Part shown: positions 6,502-11,187 of the stretch, piece after piece
Layout of the letters: each line of letters begins with the position of its first letter
Numbering within the stretch: the stretch's first letter is position 1
NCBI GenBank assembly: GCA_051881775.1
Contig: JBJEQN010000074.1
Span: 1 to 11,187, forward strand
Reading direction: 5' to 3'
DNA: 11,187 nt
Origin: UMGS363 sp051881775
GTDB taxonomy: Bacteria; Bacillota; Clostridia; Oscillospirales; Ruminococcaceae
Position numbers and translations under genes: made by a program
The notes under the pieces: generated by a model
What the model saw: the letters and a program-made list of their open reading frames with translations, nothing else
Database searches by the model: none
What the model was told of the DNA's origin: nothing

Positions 6502-7202
6502 TATAAGTCCTCCAGCTCTGCCGCAGGTGTGCGGACTTCGTTTTCATAGTCCTTTTTGATAAGTCCGTCCTTGACGATGATAACTTTATGCACCATATTT
6601 TTTATGGCGTTGTTGTGGGTAACGATAAGCATAGTTGTGCCGTATTTCCTGTTTATCTCTTCAAGGAGAACAAGAATATCCCGTGATGTTTTTGAATCAA
6701 GAGCGCCCGTAGGCTCGTCGCAAAGAAGCAGCTTGGGATTTTTTATAAGCGCTCTTGCGATAGCGCACCTCTGCTGCTGACCGCCCGAAAGCTGTGAGGG
6801 AAATTTATTCTGATGCTCGGTAAGTCCCAGGGTTTCAAGCAGCTCATCAATGTTAAGCGGCGAATCGGAAATGTACTCGCAGACCTGTATATTCTCCCTT
6901 ACCGTAAGATTCGGCACAAGGTTGTAAAACTGAAAAATGAAGCCAAGATTATCACGGCGATAATCGGAAAGTGCATTTGGTTTAAGTCCGAAAATTTCTT
7001 TTCCGTCAACTTTGACAGAACCCGAGTCCATTGTGTCAAGACCACCTATGCAGTTTAAGAGCGTAGATTTTCCGCTGCCGCTTGTGCCTTGTATAACGCA
7101 CATCTGCCCCTTTTCAACGCTTGTGGTTATGCCTTTTAAGACCTGAATATAGCTTGAATCCTTTCCGTAGCTTTTCTTTACGTCCTTAATTTCCAGATAC
7201 AT
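6501..7202 (-). CDS. ABC transporter ATP-binding protein, MacB/LolD family
   Basis: A 233-residue cytoplasmic ATPase that should power the FtsX-type permease encoded immediately downstream. All nucleotide-binding motifs are intact: Walker A GTSGSGKST (39-47), Q-loop Gln91 in FIFQFYNLVPNLTV, signature LSGGQQQR (138-145), Walker B LLLCDEPTGALD (158-169, catalytic Glu163) and switch His196 in IVTH. The FYNLVPNLTVRENI and DEPTGALD wording is typical of the MacB/LolD/YknY lineage. The ATG at 7202-7200 is preceded by GGGAGG about 8 bases upstream. Two copies of a palindrome lie within 100 bases upstream, next to a TetR-family gene, so the operon is probably drug- or stress-inducible. Confidence 0.95.
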   Translation of the reverse strand: MYLEIKDVKKSYGKDSSYIQVLKGITTSVEKGQMCVIQGTSGSGKSTLLNCIGGLDTMDSGSVKVDGKEIFGLKPNALSDYRRDNLGFIFQFYNLVPNLTVRENIQVCEYISDSPLNIDELLETLGLTEHQNKFPSQLSGGQQQRCAIARALIKNPKLLLCDEPTGALDSKTSRDILVLLEEINRKYGTTMLIVTHNNAIKNMVHKVIIVKDGLIKKDYENEVRTPAAELEDL

Positions 7203-7218
7203 AATATTTCCTCCCTAA

Positions 7219-7249
7219 AAAGTTAGTTTAGCATAACATTGTTATGTAT
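7219..7249. promoter_or_regulatory. Operator repeat A (probable TetR site), proximal to the ABC ATPase gene
   Basis: This 31-base repeat contains the perfect palindrome CATAACATTGTTATG (7232-7246) preceded by AAAGTTAGTT. It differs from repeat B at only two positions. The sequence TATACA (7250-7245 on the minus strand) overlaps its edge and might be the -10 of the ABC promoter, as in the tetR promoter. The matching -35 is poor, so the promoter call is weak. Confidence 0.75.
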
Positions 7250-7272
7250 AACTCATAAAATATTGCCGACAT

Positions 7273-7303
7273 AAAGTTAGTTCGGCATAACATTGTTATG
7301 TAT
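7273..7303. promoter_or_regulatory. Operator repeat B (probable TetR site), distal copy
   Basis: A second 31-base copy holds the same palindrome CATAACATTGTTATG at 7286-7300, 54 bases from copy A centre to centre. A closely related palindrome overlaps the tetR promoter, which links both sites to the TetR-family regulator. Two direct copies suggest cooperative binding or two start sites. Confidence 0.75.
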
Positions 7304-7305
7304 TG

Positions 7306-7340
7306 CTTAAAAAGAAAACCGCTTATTCAAAAACGGCTTT
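7306..7340 (-). terminator. Weak intrinsic terminator at the 3' end of tetR
   Basis: On the minus strand AAAGCCG (7340-7334) can pair with CGGTTTT (7321-7315; one G-U pair) across a 12-base loop, followed by CTTTTTAA. The stem overlaps the tetR stop codon. It is short, so partial read-through from tetR into the ABC operon is likely. Confidence 0.4.
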
Positions 7341-7946
7341 CTGCCAGCCTTCAAGTATGAAAGTCATTATTTTCGTCATATACTGTGTTGCTTTTTCCTC
7401 GTCGCACTCATGGGTTATAAGGTGAATAAAGGAATCGACCATCATATGAGTGAGCCAATGAAGCATATATCGGTTGACCTTTGCGCCGTAATGAGCGCCT
7501 ATTTCCTCAGACATTGCAAGGTAAAACTGCTCAATAGTATCCACCAGTTCATCAACGCAGCCCTCATATTTTGACCCCTGCGATTTAGTCAGCAACAGGA
7601 TAAATGCGTCGTAATTTCCGTAAATATGATGAATAAGACGAGCAACAAAATCATCGTGATCCACCAGTTCATGAGCATTTACACCGTCAAGAGCGTGAGG
7701 CTGTGAGATAGCCTCCATATCAACGGAAAAGTGACCGTTCAGGATTCCCGTAAGCTCCTTCAGCGGCGGTTCGGCAATTGCTCCGAAAAGGTCCTCCTTA
7801 TCCTTGAAAAAGAAATACAGCGCACCCGTGGTAACGCCTGCGTCGGCGCATATTTTCCGCAGGGATGCCTTCATATATCCCTTTTCAAGAAATTCCTTTT
7901 TGCCGCTTTCCATAAGCAGCTCCCGTGTTTCCCTGTCAGATTTCAA
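7323..7946 (-). CDS. TetR/AcrR-family transcriptional regulator
   Basis: A 207-residue repressor-type protein. The N-terminal DNA-binding domain (about 5-55) shows the TetR helix-turn-helix: ASLRKICADAGVTTGALYFF (27-46) followed by FKDKEDLF. The C-terminal part (about 60-205) is helical and would form the dimerisation and ligand pocket; I do not recognise the ligand. The start appears to be TTG at 7946-7944 (plus-strand CAA), preceded by GGTGAGAA; the next in-frame Met (residue 12) would cut into helix 1 of the DNA-binding domain. The gene lies directly upstream of the ABC ATPase and permease genes, in the same direction. Palindromes of one type occur over its own promoter and in front of the ATPase gene, so it most likely represses itself and the exporter until an inducer binds. 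Confidence 0.92.
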   Translation of the reverse strand: MKSDRETRELLMESGKKEFLEKGYMKASLRKICADAGVTTGALYFFFKDKEDLFGAIAEPPLKELTGILNGHFSVDMEAISQPHALDGVNAHELVDHDDFVARLIHHIYGNYDAFILLLTKSQGSKYEGCVDELVDTIEQFYLAMSEEIGAHYGAKVNRYMLHWLTHMMVDSFIHLITHECDEEKATQYMTKIMTFILEGWQKAVFE

Positions 7947-7973
7947 ATTCTCACCGCCTTGACAACATCGTTA

Positions 7974-8014
7974 CATAACAACGTTATCTTACCATACAGC
8001 CTTTGATTTGTCAA
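7974..8014 (-). promoter_or_regulatory. tetR promoter with overlapping operator
   Basis: The minus strand has -35 TTGACA (8014-8009), a 17-base spacer and -10 TAAGAT (7991-7986). The near-palindrome GATAACGTTGTTATG (7988-7974) overlaps the -10 and the expected start near 7979. It differs from the operators in front of the ABC genes at only a few positions, which points to autorepression. A degenerate copy (ACAACATCGTTAC, plus strand 7962-7974) adjoins it. The -35 lies only 16 bases beyond the ybaN stop. Confidence 0.85.
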
Positions 8015-8029
8015 GTATTTTTTGAAAAA

Positions 8030-8401
8030 TTATTCGCAGTTTTTTACCCCAAAAGAGAAATACAGAATATGGAACACCCAAACGCAGAAAAGAACTATTC
8101 TGCCAACGGGTACTCTGCCCATCATAACAAATCCAACGGACATAAGCACCGTGACTGTTATCATAATTTTGACCTTGGTTTTCTTTGTCATTCCCCTGCC
8201 CTGAACATAGCTTTCAAGGTTGTTTTTGTACAGCTTTGTGTTTTTGAACCAGTTATCCAGCTTTTCCGAGCTTCTTGCAAAGCAGAACGCCGCCAGCATT
8301 AAAAACGGGAACGCAGGCAGCAGCGGAAGCGCCGCTCCAAGCGCACCAAGTCCCAGTCCGATACAGCCGACAACAACATAAATTATCTTCTTTAACTTCA
8401 T
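8030..8401 (-). CDS. YbaN family (DUF454) small membrane protein
   Basis: A 123-residue protein with the DUF454/YbaN pattern. A hydrophobic N-terminus (6-40) contains the conserved LPLLPAFPFLMLAAFCFARSSEKL (25-48), a short polar central part follows (45-75, with WFKNTKLYKNNLESY), and a second hydrophobic region (79-115) probably holds two helices. YbaN proteins are inner-membrane proteins of unknown function. The ATG at 8401-8399 overlaps the preceding ygbA-like stop as ATGA. It is the last gene of the half-exporter operon. No convincing terminator separates it from the tetR promoter; the AT-rich stretch AATTTTTCAAAAAAT just after the stop is only a weak candidate. Confidence 0.9.
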   Translation of the reverse strand: MKLKKIIYVVVGCIGLGLGALGAALPLLPAFPFLMLAAFCFARSSEKLDNWFKNTKLYKNNLESYVQGRGMTKKTKVKIMITVTVLMSVGFVMMGRVPVGRIVLFCVWVFHILYFSFGVKNCE

Positions 8402-8724
8402 TTTAAACTCCTTTTTTCTTTCTTCGCCTCAATAACGTGCCGCACCGCCATTACGGGGTGATAAAATATCATTCTCGGTCCCGAAAAGCGCATTACAGCA
8501 CGGATTTTTTCACGCATTTCCGGCTTGTAGCAATGCACCTTGCAGTTTGCGCAGAATGTTTTTGTTTCCATAAAGGGGCATTTTTCACTTCTCATTGAAG
8601 CATATTCCGCAAGAACCTTGCATTCGGTACAAAGCGTTTGGCTATGGTGATTTTTTCGGCAGTAAAGCCTTATCATTTCCGTAACGATACGCTTTTCACG
8701 CTCACGCTTGTCCTGTATTTTCAT
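8398..8724 (-). CDS. YgbA-like, nitrous oxide-stimulated promoter family protein (cysteine-rich)
   Basis: A 108-residue soluble protein with seven cysteines, at 22, 32, 35, 49, 58, 61 and 65, in the pattern C-x9-CTEC ... CP ... CANCKVHCY. The order RLYCRKNH, LCTECKVLAEYA, CPF, CANCKVHCYKPEMREKIR and MRFSGPRMIFYHP matches the YgbA family ('nitrous oxide-stimulated promoter'). E. coli ygbA is known as an NO-responsive, NsrR-regulated gene; the biochemical role of the family is not established. The paired cysteines suggest metal or Fe-S binding (inference). The ATG at 8724-8722 overlaps the upstream ABC gene's TGA by one base (TGATG), and its own stop overlaps the YbaN start. This tight coupling ties it to the ABC exporter. 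Confidence 0.9.
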   Translation of the reverse strand: MKIQDKREREKRIVTEMIRLYCRKNHHSQTLCTECKVLAEYASMRSEKCPFMETKTFCANCKVHCYKPEMREKIRAVMRFSGPRMIFYHPVMAVRHVIEAKKEKRSLK

Positions 8725-10379
8725 CAGCTTTTCCTCCCGTTTTCAACGGAGAAAACCTTGTCCGCAATGCGCATTGTTGAGGCTCTGTGTGAAACAAGCA
8801 GAATTGCTTTTTTATCCTTCTGCTCCGATATTGATTTCAGAATCACCGCTTCGTTAAGTGCGTCAAGATTGCTTGTAGGCTCATCAAAAAGCATAAATTC
8901 CGAATCGTGGAGGAAGGCTCTCGCCGCACCTATACGCTGCTTCTCTCCGCCCGAAAGCATATCGCCAAGCTCCCCTGCCTGTGTTTCATAGCCGCTTGGC
9001 AGCGACATGATAAAATCGTGTATTGAAGCCTTTTTGCAGGCGGTTTCTATCTCATTCCGTGTGGCGTCAAGTTTTGCAATTTTAAGGTTGTTTTCAATGG
9101 TGTCCTTGAAAATATGGGTGTCCTGAGTAACAAGGCTCTCGCTGTCCCTAAGGGAATTTGTTTTTACGGAATTGATATTTTTGCCCGAAATAAAGATACG
9201 TCCCGAATTTGTTTCCCAGAAGCGCATAAAAAGCTTCAAAAGGGTGGATTTTCCGCTGCCGCTTTTGCCCGTAATGCCGATAATGCCGCTTTTCGGTATG
9301 TCAAGAGAAACACCGTCAAGCACCTTTTCATCGCCATAGGAAAAGCTGACGTTGTTTGCGTTTGCACCCGTGAATTTTATCTCTGCGCCGCCCGTGATCT
9401 CGGGAACGGAGGGCTTTTCTTCAAGTATGTCAAGAACTCTGTCGGCTGCCGCAAAGGTCTGCTGCAATCCGCCGCCTAAGTTTGCAAGTGCGATAACCGG
9501 ACCGAATGAGGAAAACATTGCAATTGTGGGGATAATAACTCCGTCAAAGCCGATGATGTTCTTTTGATACAAAACAGCAGAAACCGAAAGAATTATTATA
9601 GGAAATACCGTTACCGAAACGGTGGTAAGCGCAGAACATATTCCGTTATTCCGCTTTAAAATCCTGTCCTTTTCGGACAACTTTTCCGTGCGGTCTTCCA
9701 TTTCCGAAATGCGTTTTTTCCCTGCGCCGAAACGTATGATTTCTGAGATGCCGTAGAGCGTTTCAAGTACAAAACCGCTTAATTTTCCGTTTTCTCTGCG
9801 GAAATCCTCTGCGGCACTTCCGCATATTTTCGATATGATAACGGGAATTACTGCGCCCACAAAAATATATGCCGCAGCGGCAATTATCCCAAGCGAAAAA
9901 TGATACTGTCCGATAAAAACAGCCATTATCGCAGAAGTAATTATGCCTATTGCAATGGGAGAAATGGTGTGCGCATAGAATACCTCCAGCAGCTCAATAT
10001 CCGAGGTTATAACGGAAATAAGGCTGCCCTTATCCTTACATTCCAGTTTGACAGGACACAGTTCACGCAGCTTTCCGAACACCTTGTCACGCAGAATTGC
10101 AAGCAGCTTAAACGCAATGTAATGATTTGAATACTGTTCCGCATAGTGAAGAACGCCCCTCAGAACAGCAATTATCCCGAGAATGACAAGTATTTTTTTC
10201 AGCGAAAAATCCGTTTCAAAGCCAAGTATATTCACCGCAGCATAACCGCCGAGAATGGTGATAAATTCGGCACAGAGATACCCTGCAACGCCCATTAAGA
10301 CCGCAGGTATCATTATGTACAGAAGCGGCTTTGCGATACTGCCAAGTGACAGCATTATTTTAATTTTACTCCGTTTCAC
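8724..10379 (-). CDS. ABC half-exporter (permease-ATPase fusion), CydC-like
   Basis: A 551-residue fusion of a six-helix type IV ABC exporter domain (about 15-315) and an ATPase domain (about 330-551). The membrane part contains HYAEQYSNHYIAFKLLAILR (78-97) and the DIELLEVFYAHTISP segment (127-141), which resemble CydC and the Clostridia 'amino acid ABC transporter ATP-binding/permease' proteins. The ATPase part has A-loop Tyr348, Walker A GKSGSGKST (371-379), Q-loop Gln419, signature LSGGEKQR (475-482), Walker B FMLFDEPTSNLD (495-506, Glu500) and His531, so it should be catalytically competent. The start is GTG (10379-10377) with AGGAGG six bases upstream; the nearby out-of-frame ATG meets a stop at once. 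It overlaps the upstream half-exporter by 14 bases and probably pairs with it. CydDC moves thiols or heme-related cargo; no cytochrome bd genes are seen here, so the substrate is uncertain. Confidence 0.93.
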   Translation of the reverse strand: MKRSKIKIMLSLGSIAKPLLYIMIPAVLMGVAGYLCAEFITILGGYAAVNILGFETDFSLKKILVILGIIAVLRGVLHYAEQYSNHYIAFKLLAILRDKVFGKLRELCPVKLECKDKGSLISVITSDIELLEVFYAHTISPIAIGIITSAIMAVFIGQYHFSLGIIAAAAYIFVGAVIPVIISKICGSAAEDFRRENGKLSGFVLETLYGISEIIRFGAGKKRISEMEDRTEKLSEKDRILKRNNGICSALTTVSVTVFPIIILSVSAVLYQKNIIGFDGVIIPTIAMFSSFGPVIALANLGGGLQQTFAAADRVLDILEEKPSVPEITGGAEIKFTGANANNVSFSYGDEKVLDGVSLDIPKSGIIGITGKSGSGKSTLLKLFMRFWETNSGRIFISGKNINSVKTNSLRDSESLVTQDTHIFKDTIENNLKIAKLDATRNEIETACKKASIHDFIMSLPSGYETQAGELGDMLSGGEKQRIGAARAFLHDSEFMLFDEPTSNLDALNEAVILKSISEQKDKKAILLVSHRASTMRIADKVFSVENGRKS

Positions 10380-11187
10380 ATTTACCTCCTATGGCTTCAA
10401 TCGCCGACTGTTTTTCCCACAGCTTAGCATATATTCCGCCGCCGTTCACAAGCTCCGAATGTGTGCCGCTTTCTGCGATGCTGCCCTTTTCAAAGGCATA
10501 TATCCTGTCCGCATTTACGGCGTTTGCAAGGCGGTGGGTTATCATTATCACCGTTTTTTCGGCGGACATTTTGCGAATTTCCGAGAGTATGCATTCCTCG
10601 CTCTCAACGTCGATATTTGATGTGGCTTCATCGAAAATATAGATACTGCTGTTGTGCAAAATTCCTCTCGCAAGTGCAAGGCGCTGACGCTGACCGCCGG
10701 ACAGGTTTGCTCCGCCCGGTGAAAGCTGCGTATCAAGCCCTTTTTCACTTCTGAAAAACTCCGCAAGGCGCACTCTTTCAAGCACGCTCCAGAGCCTTTC
10801 ATCATCTGCTTTTTCGTCCGCCATAAGCAGGGCTTCACGGACAGTTCCGCCGAAAATATAGCTGCCGCAGCTTATGAGAGTAACGTTCTTTGTAAGGCTT
10901 TTTTCGGAAATATCACGAAGCTCATTTCCGCCTATCTTAACGCTGCCTAAGTAGCCTTTGTTTACGCCCGATAAAATACCTGCCGCCGTGCTTTTTCCGC
11001 AGCCGCTCTCGCCGATAATTGCGGTAAAACTTTTTTTGGGAAAGTCCATTGATATATTTTTCAGTATCTCACGGCTGTTGTCATAGGAGAAATTCACGCT
11101 GTCAAATGAGATATTACCTAAATTTACGGTCAACCTTCCGTCTTCATTTTCGGGCAGGTCAAGCAAACGAAATATCTTGTCGCTTGC
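10366..11187 (-). CDS. ABC half-exporter, CydD-like partner, 5' end missing
   Basis: The reading frame runs open through the window edge (first visible residues ASDKIFRLLDLPENEDG), so the transmembrane domain lies outside. About 273 residues are seen, all from the linker and ATPase domain: SFDSVNFSYDN with the A-loop Tyr, Walker A GESGCGKST, signature LSGGQRQR, Walker B IYIFDEATSNID with the catalytic Glu, and switch His in ITHR. The Q-loop is unusual: the segment VTLISCGSYIFGGTVREALL has Cys (codon 10869-10867) where Gln is expected, and Ala in place of the usual Asn of 'REN'. The gene overlaps the CydC-like gene by 14 bases, which fits a heterodimeric exporter made in equal amounts. A TTG within the frame at 11166 is not a likely start, since the family fold continues upstream. 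Confidence 0.93.
   Translation of the reverse strand, partial: ASDKIFRLLDLPENEDGRLTVNLGNISFDSVNFSYDNSREILKNISMDFPKKSFTAIIGESGCGKSTAAGILSGVNKGYLGSVKIGGNELRDISEKSLTKNVTLISCGSYIFGGTVREALLMADEKADDERLWSVLERVRLAEFFRSEKGLDTQLSPGGANLSGGQRQRLALARGILHNSSIYIFDEATSNIDVESEECILSEIRKMSAEKTVIMITHRLANAVNADRIYAFEKGSIAESGTHSELVNGGGIYAKLWEKQSAIEAIGGKCETE

Noticed and set aside
7219..7303. Short direct repeats as a CRISPR array or transposon ends
   Set aside because: There are only two copies, each centred on a perfect palindrome beside a TetR gene, with no cas gene, no spacer series and no transposase; operators explain them better.
7959..7987. Plus-strand promoter with TTGACA at 7959-7964
   Set aside because: The matching -10 (CGTTAT) is poor, and it would read into the antisense strand of ybaN with no plus-strand gene. 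The TTGACA arises from the symmetry of the tetR control region.
1..11187. Defence system, prophage or biosynthetic gene cluster
   Set aside because: Every gene with recognisable motifs belongs to cobalamin assembly, ABC transport or its regulation, or to small YgbA/YbaN families. No nuclease, integrase, toxin or synthase was seen.

Overview
The window reads like a chromosomal segment of a Gram-positive gut Clostridium-class bacterium (Firmicutes/Bacillota, perhaps an Oscillospirales/Ruminococcus-like organism). The grounds are moderate to low GC, strong AGGAGG-type ribosome binding sites, TTG and GTG starts, Clostridia-style transporter families and a cobalamin riboswitch in front of cob genes. 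The taxonomic guess is an inference. Every convincing gene lies on the minus strand, so transcription runs from high to low coordinates. I see no phage, IS transposase, CRISPR, tRNA or rRNA.

Reading in the direction of transcription, three blocks follow one another. (1) 11187-8030 is a four-gene, overlapping operon. It holds the 3' part of one ABC half-exporter (permease+ATPase fusion), a second CydC-like half-exporter, a small seven-cysteine protein of the YgbA/'nitrous oxide-stimulated promoter' family, and a YbaN (DUF454) membrane protein. The two ABC proteins should form a heterodimeric exporter. The cysteine-rich partner hints at redox, NO or metal stress, but the substrate is unknown. 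(2) 8014-3793 is a self-contained efflux module. A near-consensus promoter overlaps a palindromic operator and drives a TetR-type repressor with a TTG start. Two further 31-bp repeats carrying the same palindrome sit in front of a MacB/LolD-type ABC ATPase and a 902-residue FtsX-type permease with a large glycine-heptad extracellular domain. The shared operator suggests that TetR represses both itself and the transporter. (3) 3472-1 is the cobalamin lower-ligand / nucleotide-loop assembly operon: promoter, adenosylcobalamin riboswitch, intrinsic terminator, then cobT, cobU, cobS, a shortened second CobU-like gene and a cobC-type phosphatase cut by the window edge. The first four cob genes are joined by ATGA stop/start overlaps, and the last gap is 6 nt.

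Between blocks 2 and 3 lies a gene-free stretch of about 760 bases (3030-3792). Its first half is explained by the riboswitch leader. Its second half (about 3590-3780) holds two sets of inverted repeats, one of them an 86-nt near-perfect hairpin, which could be a terminator, a structured RNA or the relic of a small mobile element. The least explained items are this intergenic structure, the shortened CobU paralogue, and the coupling of YgbA and YbaN with a CydDC-like exporter in which one half lacks the usual Q-loop glutamine.
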